Assembly: GCA_963682055.1 (NCBI GenBank)
Contig: OY821745.1
Coordinates: forward strand, 5,711,501-5,775,500
Origin: Primula veris
Taxonomy: Eukaryota > Streptophyta > Magnoliopsida > Ericales > Primulaceae
DNA length: 64,000 bases
Direction: 5' to 3'
The translations under genes and the position numbers were made by a program. Below are positions 1 through 10,594 of the stretch, one piece after another. The notes beneath the pieces are model-generated. The model was not told where the DNA came from, did no database searches, and was given only the letters and a program-made list of their open reading frames with translations. The first letter of the stretch is position 1. Each line of letters starts with the position of its first letter.

Positions 1-400
1 GCTAATGATCTTAATCAAGATCAGGTTGGCAAAAGATTTGGTTGGTCAATTAAAAAAAATAACAAAACCCATTTAAATGGTAATACTTTATACTAAGAAT
101 TGTTCCAAACCGGAAAAAAAAGGTACAAAACGGTGAAATTGAATTTGAGTAAAGTTAATGATCTAAATCAAGAAATCAACAGGCAGCTCATTTCTATAAA
201 AAAAAAATCAGCTTTTATTTATTTATTAAACTTTCAATTCGGAAATATTTCCGATTTTTATGGTCCCCTAAAACGAAGAATAGATATAAAAGTAAAAAAG
301 TAAAAAAGAATAAAAGAGTAAAAGGGAGAAAAAAAAAACCTGGAGACGGAGGCATTGCTAAATAGAAACCATAATTTTAAATATAAGAAGATATAAAAAG

Positions 401-2066
401 AAATGAGGAGGAGAATGGCATATATAATTGGAAATTGTGTGACGTGTGTAATCTTTTACAGTATTTTGTTTTGACTAGAATGACGTGTCCGTTACTTATT
501 CCTTATTCTCTTTCTAACAAAATATAATTGTGAAATAATGTACGTATATCCTTATTGGGCTTAACAATTTCGGCTCATCTTGAAAAAGGAAAAAACTAAA
601 TGTGCCTCCGGGATTTAAAAGCATAAATGAGATATAATCTGTTTTCAATATCATAATTAGCTTAGTATTATGAAAAGTTTTTGATGTATTATTAATTAGA
701 TTCTATATTGTAGCATATATATGGTGCATTAACTCTAATACTTTATATATTTTCCATTAAATACATTACTATAACCATAGATGAGCCGAATTAAACCTTT
801 CCATATTTCTATTAAATGCCATGTTTAGATTTAGATTTAGAATATTTTTTAATTAATTATAGTATGTTTTTCTTAATATTGTTTGACTGTTCACAATAAT
901 GATTTAAGTTTTTGGGTTTAGAATATTTTTTATTTATTTAATTTTTCTTAATATTGGTTATCGTTCACAATCATGATTTATGGAGAATAAATATATTTGT
1001 CAATATTCCAAAATATGGGTCAAACCATATATTTATTGCAAATTTTAATTTCCTATATGCAAAAAAAAAAAAAAAACTTCCAGCCAATGCACATATATGT
1101 AACGAAATGTTTCTTTTGATTTGATGTGCATTAATTTGAAAACTGATTGATTTTAATTAGTTGTTAACACTCCTTCCAAAAATACATTATATTCATTCTT
1201 AAAATCTTACAATCATCATTAAGATAGTTGTTATTAAATGATATTATTGTGTCAACAAATATTTTTCATATTAGGTGTGCATCTTAACATGTGCCTATGT
1301 TAGCAGAACCACTCAAAAAAATATCATCATTTATTAAGTTAATTTGAAAAGCATGCTTACAAAATATTACAAAAAAAAATTAAAAAAATGTGTTCATTTT
1401 ATACCTAAAATTGTATTGAGACATAATATAAAACTCAACTTACTTTAGATAGATATATTCACACTATCAAACCAAACATATTGTTTAAGAACATAAAAAC
1501 GGTTTCTTCCATATTGATCGGTTGGTCGACTCGTAAGCAAAAGGGCGACATGTGTTACTAGGGAACGCATTTCCTATCGCAACACCACAACGATTTTTTG
1601 ATTGCCATATATTAATGAATAGTTGCTGTCGCATGTAGACTATTTCAAAAAATCACAAAATAAATAAATAAAAATCGCTAAAATTTAATTTGTTATTTAC
1701 CTAAATCGGTGTAGCAAGCGGAGCCTACAAGTCCTGATCTATTTCCTTCCATACTTGGAGTCTTGGAGAATGCTGCAACGATATAGCTAGCCTTACGGTG
1801 GCAAAATGATTAGACGTCAATCCATTTTATGGTTCTTATGGGGTCCAAACCCGGTTTTGCATTTGGTTAGGAAGTTGCGCAACAATAGTCTAGGTATAAA
1901 AAGTTTACACAAACCTAACAGGTGTTTTCCTAAATCTAGGGTAGGAAAAAGGTTCCATCATTTACAAAGAAAACCTCTTAGAAGATAGCGTAACCGTTAG
2001 AAGAATCATTTTTCTTTTAGGTAAGGAGTAAAACATAATAAGCAGTAAGAGATGAGTGTGACGGAA
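401..2066. other. AT-rich non-coding stretch of the leading block
   Basis: I see no supportable gene here. The first 400 bases and the part from about 1690 have older, diverged paralogues elsewhere in the unit (near 15530-15960 and 17770-18018). The middle holds only AT-rich low-complexity sequence and A/T runs. The same stretch recurs at 22145-23802 and 54591-56248. Confidence 0.6.
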
Positions 2067-2420
2067 TGATACAGGAGGATACCCCTTAGTTAAATTAGTA
2101 TTATGATTATAATTAGTCAAAGTAATACTCGTTGAATTATGAGTAGTTCTGGTCATAATCCTAATTTGAATAAGATTAGTTATATCCTATATAGCTAAGA
2201 CTTTTCCTGGGTTAGATAGCAATTAAAAAGCTATCAGTTAAAACATTAAGGATGATTAAAGTTCAGTTAAAACCTTCTTTTATTATTTAAGATTGGACGA
2301 GAGATTTAGCAGTTTTTTATTATTAATCAAGTTGTGGTTTCGCCAAATTACTTTTCTTTATATTCTTCTGTTTATGTGTGTTTCATCCAACGTAACAAGT
2401 GAATCTCTTAGACCTCATCA
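2067..2420 (+). mobile_element. Ty3/gypsy-type 5' LTR with primer-binding site, unit 1
   Basis: The segment begins TGATACAGGAGGATACC, ends in CA, and is followed by a tRNA-Met-like primer site (TGGTATGAGG, compare the usual TGGTATCAGAGC). The five bases before it are CGGAA. A diverged sister with the same ends lies at 19580-19922, where it follows a polypurine tract and is itself followed by CGGAA. I therefore read this as the 5' LTR of an old element whose interior is lost here. Family identity is inferred from the gag fragment next to the sister LTR. Confidence 0.65.
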
Positions 2421-2936
2421 ACTGGTATGAGGTTTGAATTTCGATTTTTGGGGTTGTATGGTGTATGATCTGTACGCGCAAATCAGTTGTGTAATCTGGA
2501 GAAAAACTTGTTACTGGGTAAGAAAAACATTTAAGATTTATACAAGCAAAACAAATTAATGATAGGTGAGAACCTTAATACAGTTGGCGACGAAGATTTC
2601 CGAAATTGTTAGCCATTTTTCTGGTAGTGGATCTTGTTTGACAGTTGATTTTGGATATATCCAATCGATATTTTATTAAATGAAGAATAAAAATGTGGGG
2701 GGAAAACCCCACAAAAAAGATTGGGCCAAAAATGCACAAATGTGGGGAAAAAGTTTCAAAGTAGCAGATACGAAATTACAAGGGTATAAAAGAAATGACT
2801 TAAAAATACATAGCTTTTTAAAGTAAAAAATGTGCCACGCATCTCTCTCCCCCTTTATCTCTTCCAGGTGAACCGACAGAGACCCAAAAATAAAGCTTAG
2901 ACAGAAAAAAAAAAAAGGCTTTTTATGTCTCCTCAT

Positions 2937-3504
2937 CTCAGATATGGGAACTGGTCACGATCCGTCTTCAGAATCCCTTCGAAACCTAAGAAATCCGCTG
3001 TGGTGATATTAACTAATTTTAAACTATCCGTTTTCAGAATAACATCTTCTTCTTAAAAAGCCAACAAGCCCTTTAGAATAGCTAAATCCTCTATAATCAA
3101 GCTGTCATTAGCATTTTCAGTGTAAGAGAAACCCTTCACAAAATTACCAAAGTGATCCCTAAACACACCCCCAATACCAGAGAAATTAGGGTTAATTTTG
3201 TAGCACTACCATCCACATTAAGTTTAATTTTACCAACTGGAGGCTTAATCCAGTGATAAACACTGACCTTTTTAACTGGTTTAGTACTCAAATTATCAGT
3301 AAATAAGTCAAAATTATCTTTAAAATTCTTATCTCTTACAATAAAAAGGTAAAATTGACTTATAACATTACTGATACAGAGTCTACATTCATAGTACCAT
3401 TATCAAACCTGCTTGTGCACCTAGATTTCCATATACTCCAGATAATAATAGAAGGCAAAATTTTAAGACATTTACCCTGTATAAAAGAATTTGATGTAAT
3501 CTAC
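2937..3504 (-). pseudogene. LINE-type reverse transcriptase C-terminus with RNase H, relic, unit 1
   Basis: On the minus strand a fragment reads IIIW-IWKSR (the tail that often precedes RNase H in plant LINEs), then HWIKPPVGKIKLNVDGSATK, which is the start of the plant RNase H-like (RVT_3) domain. After a frameshift the match continues with GIGGVFRDHFGNFVKGFSY and a later stop. Nothing upstream encodes a full reverse transcriptase. It is a non-functional remnant, and the same relic is present in all three units. Confidence 0.6.
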
Positions 3505-6500
3505 CACACCATACATCTTTCTCTAACACTGAGATTATAGTAGTTTATTCCCAAAAGATTGCCAAAGTATTTCCAAATCAAATTGGCTATTGAAGACTTG
3601 TTAGAGTACATTCCTCTCCGGTCATATTGTTCAGTTTAGGCAAGTAGTTAAGGGTCAGAAAGTTACACTTAGAATCTTAGATGAGCAGAACAAGGCAAGG
3701 TATAACAATATACAAAACTTCAGACTACACACCAATAGAAAGAAGAATTTAATTTTCTGGAGCACTCAAGAAATCTTGTATTTTGCAGAAAAAAAAACTT
3801 GTCTTCGAACTTCACGATTTCCTGGACCTTTTTATACTAATTTTATAAGTTTCGAAATCCGTTGCGTTGTTATTGACAATTCCTAAAAGTGAAAGATTTT
3901 TTTTTGGAAAGAGGTTAAAAAGATTAAGGGTGCAAAACTTTACGAAAGAAATCGATTTAGCCACTAGCCACTCATATCGTTGACAAGCAATGACAATTTG
4001 CTTCATAGTCATTCTATAGTAGCGAGGAAACTATTTAGAAGCAACAGCATGATCGATTGCTCGATTATTGCCCCAAAATTTAAATTAAGGAAGATGGAAC
4101 ATATGAGCCTCTCCAGTCTGGAATTTATCCCAAATTGGATACATGTGCAAATCCTGGTAACGAGATCTTACTAAAAGAGATAGCCCAACAATGCCATTTA
4201 ACAATTTTAAAAAGTCATCGGCAAGAGTTTCTTTCAAGATTCGAATGAATTCTAGCTCGCATTTTTGTTGAGATGTTTTCTAATTGAAACTAATCTTACT
4301 CCATTAGTTGTTTTCTATCTAACAAGCCTATACTGCAAAATTTTAGTTTTTGTTTTTAGCTTGGGTTTGAAATGTTACATACGTTTTATAATAATGTACA
4401 CACATTTGTGGTTTTTAAATTTGTAAATTTTCTTAATTTTGCCAAACCAAATAAATAAGACAAGCAAAGACAAAGTCCAATCTAAACACACATTATTATT
4501 ATTTTCCAGAAACACTCGATGATAAGAAGTTGCATGATAAATATCAAAAGAATGGAATCAACCTTGAACAATTGAATAAAGTAAAGAGTGTTTACTAGAA
4601 CATTTGAAATTTAAAACTACATTTGAAACTGATACACGAAACTCGTAAGATTATTTCCCATAATTTATCCCCATCTCGGTCCACAACTAAATCTGTCTCC
4701 TGAGTTATGGTTACATCGAAGATAGAAGATCCTTTTTCCTATATTAACAACTATATCGTTTTCCTTTAATGGTTTTGCATGATAATCAAAGGATGAAATA
4801 GTTCCCCGACCATAAAACAACAATCACTTTTCAATTCCTTCCATTCAGGCCAACTGAGATAACTCTGTGTCCCTGTTTAAAAAGCAGTAGTGTCTCATAG
4901 TAGTTTCAAGTTTATTTAACGCATCCCTTGCATTTCTCATCCCTGGCTCGATCGGGCAATAGTTTAACAAACTAGGGGAGTACGATGTTGTTCTATCTCA
5001 ACCCACATCGACAAAAGCCCGGACAATACTGCTCCTAGAGTTAAATCTTTCGTAGAATTTTTAAAAAGTCTTGATCCCTTTTTGAAAGTGGTTCACGTAA
5101 TTTAGCAAGTGTGGCATCATGCATATATACTTGATCCAGAAAACTGCACCACCACAGAAACAAATCCACAATTCAAAAAATGAGTCAATTTACTTTATGT
5201 GAAGCGCTATTTATTGTTTGCTTTGGCATAAAGAAATTCGGGGTGGCGGTAGCGTCCATCCACTTCATGCAAAAACCGGACCAATATAACCTGACCAAGG
5301 ATGAAAATCATGATCTTTATTGTAGGAGAGGATAGTATGTACAAAAATTTGTGATAAAGTCAGCACTTGAGGTAGGTTAAACAATAAATGTCAATTCCTG
5401 TAAGTATTTTTAAATTTTCATTGGAAGGAAACTCTTTGATAATCTTTGTAAAAAAAAAAAATACTATTCTTCGAAATTTTTTAGATCTTGAATGGTATGT
5501 TTTTCAGATAATCCTCATAACATAAAATACTATTGGGAGCATTTCACAGTAAAAAAAAAAAAATCACTATTCAAAGCATTAAGAATCATTTTGAAATTTT
5601 CATTCATTGATAAATTGATTGTGAAAGAAGGCTAGTCCTCACAAGACATGAAACTCCTCAACCAACAAAAACATTTTGCATATCCATCCAAGGAAAGGGT
5701 ATTTAAATAAAAATTCAATAATCAGTTGTTAGATTTCTAAACTAGAACTAGAAAGGTTTTAATAGCAATTCAACATATACACTAACACCACTCACATCCT
5801 GAAATTACATTCAGAAAACACCATTCACGTCAAAATAAACTGAGACAAAATATTTCGGAAAGAATAACTTACACGCTCAAATTGGAGAGAAGGCGATGAC
5901 TGCGGTCTCAGATATCTCTTTCCCTCTCTTGAAAATACAAAGAGGAACGGTAGGGTTTTTGTTAGAATGTTAAATCTGTATACCTCACTATCTTCAACAT
6001 CTTAATCAAGAAGACATTGTATTTTAAGTTTTGTCAAATATGACACTAGTCGAAGTATAAAAACAAATCCACTCAGTATTAGTTTTGTTGGAATCAATGG
6101 AATCGTTTTCACCCACTTATCAAAGTAAATACCATAATTATAGCAAATTGTTCAATTGTTCAAAGCTAACATGTTCCTCAATATGATCCTCAAATTAGCG
6201 TAGAAGAAAATGATTACTCAAACTAGGATAAGAAGATTAACATTTGTCTTTTACACATTACATTAGAATTTCACATACTTTGGAAAGAGTGAGAATAGTT
6301 ATACTTTGGGAAAGAAAAGTTACTTTGGGAAAGAAAAGTTACATTTATCTGGTAATTCACTTATCCGCTTTAAGAAATATGCCTCTAGCTGATTTTCCAC
6401 TTCATGTCTGTACCTTCTGCCTCTTCCACACCAGTAACCTCTTTTTTTATGGTGGTAACTGTCACTCATTTACAAAAAAAAAAACATCTTTTTAGTCAAC

Positions 6501-6736
6501 GAGTAACTTCGTTATAAAAAGCTTATACAAAGTTACAAACCTAAGGGATGTTTTCCTAAATTTTGGGTAGGAAAAAGTTTCTTTCCTGTACAAAGCTACC
6601 CTCTTAGAAGATAGCAGGGCCGTTAGACAAATAATTTTTGTTTTAGGTAGGCAGTAAAAAGATGAGAAGGAATAAGAGATGAGTGCCGTGCAAAAAAGAA
6701 AATAAAAACATACTTTTGATAATGTAATAAGGCAGA
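3505..6736. other. Non-coding stretch between LINE relic and deletion junction, unit 1
   Basis: I recognise no gene. The minus strand has short open pieces with protein-like composition between about 4650 and 5350, but they are broken by stops and I could not match them to a family. Around 6320-6450 a minus-strand string translating as KRISELPDK also occurs in a paralogous context near 12830-12960. A 19-bp direct duplication (ACTTTGGGAAAGAAAAGTT) lies at about 6302-6342. Homologous stretches are at 25231-28459 and 57677-60880. Confidence 0.5.
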
Positions 6737-6739
6737 TCA
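6737..6739. other. Deletion junction with TCA microhomology
   Basis: Left of this point the sequence follows unit 2 up to 28459; right of it the sequence follows the copia interior from 39421. The bases TCA occur at both ends in unit 2 (28457-28459 and 39418-39420) but only once here. About 10961 bp of unit 2 sequence are missing, including both relic genes of the second block, the 5' LTR, gag and pol. Confidence 0.9.
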
Positions 6740-7387
6740 GTTGCAACACCAGTTGAAACCACATGCTCAAAATAGTGGTTGCAAGCTCAGTTGCAACACC
6801 AGTTGAAACCTCAGTCTATAATGTAAAAGCCAAGACAAAGTCTTGTTATTTTTGACATCACTTATACTCTTTCCTTGCTGAGGTCATCAAACTAGTTTTT
6901 GTGTAGAGATGAAAACGGATTTGCTCAAAACAAGCTCCAAAGATCTAATTTCTATTAAAGTTATTTTATGATAAACAAATCTTCTTGAGTAAATTGCTAG
7001 ATTCTTGTTTTCCAAAAGTTTCAATATCTGTTCATTGCTATCTTTATCTTGAATCAAGTCAAATTTCCTTCAAAACTTCAACTCTTGAATATTCAAATGT
7101 TGGATAAATCTGTTTTACAAGGAATGTTTATCTAGATTATTTGCTGGATTTATCTTACTGCCAACTCTTTACTTCCTGATTTCATTGTGAATAAATTTTA
7201 AAATTTCTGTTGCTAAGAAATTTCCTTAATTATAGCTAAATCTGTTTAAAAATTGATTTGAGTGTATCTGTTTCTAAGTGTGAAAAGATTTGGCCTTAAT
7301 TGCTATTTACACTAATCTCTTTTAAAAACCCCCAGATTATTAACATATCACAATTACTCTCTCTCTCTTTCTAATAAAAAACCCTAG

Positions 7388-7621
7388 GGCCTCGTTTGGT
7401 ACAAGGACTAATTTACATGGGATTAGAAATCCTATGGGATTAAGTGTGGGATTACAAATACCACACTACCCCAGGTATTCTAAATGATGGTAAACTATGG
7501 GATTTGAAGTACAGCCGGTACTATTAGTCCTGCTATAAGTTGCAAACCAAACGTATCATTTAAGGGCCCACTACACTATTAATCCCATCCTGTCCATTTA
7601 GTCCTGCAACCAAACACGCCC
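7388..7621. mobile_element. Tourist-like MITE (PIF/Harbinger type) present only in unit 1
   Basis: Unit 1 has exactly 237 bp more than unit 2 here. The insert starts GGCCTCGTTTGG and its other end, reverse-complemented, starts GGGCGTGTTTGG, giving imperfect terminal inverted repeats. TAG (or CTA) flanks both ends and is present once at the empty site in unit 2 (40065-40068). About 234 bp with no coding capacity fits a MITE. The GGCC-TGTTTGG end and 3-bp target duplication suggest PIF/Harbinger Tourist; the superfamily is inferred. Confidence 0.75.
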
Positions 7622-7630
7622 TAGGTTCTC

Positions 7631-7637
7631 TATAAAA
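7631..7637 (+). promoter_or_regulatory. TATA-like box before the extra copia ORF, unit 1
   Basis: TATAAAA lies 45 bp before the ATG of the 430-codon ORF and only 9 bp after the MITE end. It is preceded in the element by a CT-rich stretch. It could serve an internal promoter for the ORF, but there is no experimental evidence. The identical box is at 40075-40081 in unit 2. Confidence 0.3.
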
Positions 7638-7681
7638 CCCACTGCGAGGTTCCAAGTCCGGTTGCAACCCTAGTTGAAACC

Positions 7682-8974
7682 ATGTCTTCCAACTCTCCTA
7701 AAAACCCTAATCTCAACATTAATGATGATTGTCCTCTTAAGGATTTTCTGTCTAAATCCCAAACCAGTCCAGGCTCTAAATCAAAGGTAAGTGAGTTTTC
7801 CTCCTCTAAGAAACAGAGAACTAAGAAACGTGCTAGAAGGAATCCAGATAATGATCCTATTATTGCTAAGTTTGATTATGTTCCAAAATTCAATGAGGTT
7901 GATCCTCGTTTCTGGAGTAGAAAAACGTATAGGAGGTTCAGGTCTTTTGTTAGTAGGGAAATTCACAGTGAAAGGAGACTAAACTTGGTTAGTTATCAGC
8001 ACATACAGGTGCATATTGAGAAATTGCTGTATGATGTTGGCCTAGATAGAACTATTTCCTATGCTGATTCTTATTATCCTGCTGTTGTTAAGGAATTCAA
8101 TGCCAATCTGAGTAGTAATGTCTTTGATGAAGGTGATCCTACCTATGGCAGAGTTTTTTTGAGGGGTGTAACTCTAGATTTTACCCCTAGGTTAATCAAT
8201 GATTTTCTGAATTCACCTAGTCCTACTGATAACAGTGCTGAGTATGACATGGAAGTTCTTGCTCTGGTTCTTACTGGAAAGAATAATAGATTTGATGGTG
8301 CTACCATTAAAACATCATCCCTCACTTTGTGTGCTTCTGTGCTACACAAAATAGCTAGGTTTAATTGGACTTCCACTAAGCAGCCCTCAAAAGTGAGCAA
8401 AGATATGGCTATATTTCTCTATAAGATCATGTCATCTTTGCCAATTAACTTTGGTAATCATGTATTTAATCTCATTAGAGACTTTAGTGATTCCAATTCA
8501 CCCTCCATTCTGCTACCCTTTCTCTGTTTAATCACTGGGGTGATTATGGCTCAAGTCTTACCTATGTCTAGATCCTCTCCTATTAGAATCTCCACTGAAC
8601 CAATCACAGATTGTCCCTCTGCCCTGTATATTTCTACAAAACTACTAAAGGAAGGGCATGTCAATGACATTTCTGGAGAAAAAGGAAAAGAAAAGGAGAC
8701 ATCTAGTTCTCCTTCAGAAAGGAAGAAAGGTGTGAGGTGGTATCTGCAACAAAAGTTGGCTTACAATCAAGAAAGGAGGGCTGAACTGGATGATGATGAT
8801 TATCAAATCAAGAAGCTACTAGTGAATCTCATAGAGAGTGAGGATGATGGTGACAGTGATGCTACTCACAGTGATGATGGCTTCTCAATAAGTAGTGAGG
8901 AAGAAGATGAAGAGGTTGTCAGAGACACACCTCTAAGGGAAATACCACCTCATTCAAACATAACTCGTGACTAG
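7682..8974 (+). CDS. 430-aa extra ORF of the copia element (env-position protein), unit 1
   Basis: The ORF encodes a soluble-looking protein placed after pol, where Sireviruses carry their 'envelope-like' third ORF. The N-terminus is Ser/Lys-rich with a nuclear-localisation-like basic run at residues 43-53 (KKQRTKKRARR). The centre (about 70-300) resembles the 'putative plant transposon protein' family found in plant retroelements; that match is from memory of the family's look. Residues 276-293 are hydrophobic, and 385-413 form an acidic Asp/Glu/Ser tail. There is no signal peptide, so an envelope role is not supported. It is open from ATG to stop although the rest of the element is deleted. 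It differs from the unit 2 copy at four residues (C/R, S/A, I/R and T/P), and I saw no silent changes. Confidence 0.8.
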   Translation: MSSNSPKNPNLNINDDCPLKDFLSKSQTSPGSKSKVSEFSSSKKQRTKKRARRNPDNDPIIAKFDYVPKFNEVDPRFWSRKTYRRFRSFVSREIHSERRLNLVSYQHIQVHIEKLLYDVGLDRTISYADSYYPAVVKEFNANLSSNVFDEGDPTYGRVFLRGVTLDFTPRLINDFLNSPSPTDNSAEYDMEVLALVLTGKNNRFDGATIKTSSLTLCASVLHKIARFNWTSTKQPSKVSKDMAIFLYKIMSSLPINFGNHVFNLIRDFSDSNSPSILLPFLCLITGVIMAQVLPMSRSSPIRISTEPITDCPSALYISTKLLKEGHVNDISGEKGKEKETSSSPSERKKGVRWYLQQKLAYNQERRAELDDDDYQIKKLLVNLIESEDDGDSDATHSDDGFSISSEEEDEEVVRDTPLREIPPHSNITRD

Positions 8975-8996
8975 TTTGTCTGGGTTGTGACAAATA

Positions 8997-9378
8997 GGGG
9001 GAGATAAATAAGTTTATGTTTTCAGTTTCAATTTCAATTTCAAGACTTCATGTTTATGTTTTTGAATTTCAGTCTAAAGTACAATTGTTGTGTTAAAACT
9101 ATGTTGTGCCAGAATTTTTGGCCTTATAATTTCTGCAATTTTCTTCTGAAAGTTTATGTCTTTAGAATTGAATTTAATCTGAAACTCTGGTGAATGGATA
9201 GTTATTCTGTGCTTATATGATACCTGCTATTCTAACTTGCAGGGGGAGATTAAATAGATGTTTAAAAAGCACTGATAAATGAAATACAGTAAAAGACTGT
9301 ACTGCTAACAAATTTGCAGGTGGATTGGTAATTATATAAACTTAGATGATTTGTCAAAACCAATGACAAAGGGGGAGA
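8997..9378 (+). promoter_or_regulatory. Three GGGGGAGA polypurine tracts, unit 1
   Basis: GGGGGAGA occurs at 8997-9004, 9242-9249 and 9371-9378. The last lies directly before the 3' LTR, where plus-strand DNA synthesis is primed. Repeated polypurine tracts upstream of the 3' LTR are a reported trait of Sireviruses. The same three are at 41441-41448, 41686-41693 and 41815-41822. Confidence 0.75.
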
Positions 9379-9379
9379 T

Positions 9380-10594
9380 TGTTAGGACCAGATTTCTGAT
9401 CTAAATTCTATTTGTTGTCTATTGATTTTCACTAAATAATCCTATCTGTTTATTATGAACTAAGACAGTGTTGTTAGGTTTCAAGCAATGTTGCAACCTC
9501 AGTTACAACCTACTAAGACAGTGTTGTTAGGTTTCAAGCAATGTTGCAACCTCAGTTACAACCTGCTAAGACAGCGTTGGTGGTTTCAAGTAATGTTGCA
9601 ACCTCAGTTGCAACCCACAGTTCCAACCTGCTGTTCTGCAGGATTCTGTCTAGTTCTGTAATTCTGCATTACTATTCTTTAATGATAATTATTTGTGTTA
9701 TAGTATGCAGGATATATTCTCATATGATCTTAATAGTTTAGCTCGTTTATATTGAGAATATTAAGTGGTAAGGAAAGATGTTTCCTAAAAGATATAAGGA
9801 GATTAATCTTTAAAGATGTGTTTCCTTTTGTTAGGAAAACTTATATCTCTATTCTTATGAAAATCTTTACTACATGTTTCAATCTTTGTTCCTTATCAAA
9901 ATCAGGATGATTTGTTTAAAGATTGAATGTATTATGGAGTTTAGTGTTCCATATATAGATGAAAAGATATTATCTCTAAAAAGATATTATCTTAATATGT
10001 TTCCTTGTTATAGGAAAAGACTAACTCCTATTTTCAAGCTTGTTATTAAACAGGTATCAACCAATGATGATTGGAGTCAATCCACGCTGAAGAGTCTGAT
10101 CATACATGGAAAGATTGAAGCCAATCAAGCAAGTTAAAGCAATCATAAAAAGATCTTCAAGCAAGAAGATTGTTTTTACTTGAATAAATAGTTGATAACT
10201 TAGCTTGTAAATAGCGTGTGTTCTAAATTATAAAGAACTTATTTTAGAGAGAATACACAGTGAGCTTTCAAAAGAAAACAATGGGGGGATGCCGTTGATT
10301 TATAAAGTAGGAGCAATATAGAGATAGGCAGAAAAACCTAGAGGGAGTCTGAGAGTTTTTCATTAAGACTTGAATCCTATATAGTAAGCTTTTATAATAT
10401 CATAATCTGGTTAAGTGCCCCGGAGACGTAGCCTAGTTAGGTGAACTCCGTTGTTAAATGTGCGTGTGATTTATTTCAAGTACATTTAACTTTACACAGT
10501 TCTGTCCATTAATACACTTGGTTCCAACTGTGGTTGCAACCTCAATTGGAACCTTACTGCAAAACTGCAACTAGAACAGCGGATAGGAATTTCA
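9380..10594 (+). mobile_element. Copia 3' LTR, unit 1
   Basis: The 1215-bp LTR starts TGTTAG and ends TTTCA. It is virtually identical to the unit 2 3' LTR; I noticed one substitution. It contains several copies of a GTTGCAACC motif near its start and one pair near its end. It is followed by AGTAACTATATACCGAG, the same flank as in unit 2. Confidence 0.92.

Larger units (their letters stand above)
6740..10594 (+). mobile_element. 5'-truncated copia (Sirevirus-type) element, unit 1
   Basis: This is the 3' end of the element that is complete at 30748-43038: about 0.9 kb of leader, the 430-codon ORF, three polypurine tracts and the 3' LTR. The 5' LTR, primer site, gag and pol were removed by the deletion at 6737-6739. 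A MITE inserted in the leader is absent from unit 2. The remaining ORF is still open. Confidence 0.9.

Noticed and set aside
1806..1988. Small plus-strand ORF repeated three times, and its neighbours at 6244-6495
   Set aside because: The frames are short, not preserved in the older paralogues (for example 17890-18000), and have no recognisable domain.
2676..2936. Minus-strand ORFs repeated in all units (also 24306-24662 and 57...) that look conserved
   Set aside because: They recur only because the whole unit is duplicated; composition is Phe/Leu-rich from T-rich DNA and they match no family.
4640..5350. Protein-like minus-strand pieces that might be an exon series
   Set aside because: Stops and frame changes interrupt every frame, different frames look equally protein-like, and I could not name a family.
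6244..6770. KRISELPDK as an F-box start shared by two paralogous regions
   Set aside because: The residues after it do not follow an F-box pattern and the flanking frames are broken; it is used only as a marker of old duplication.
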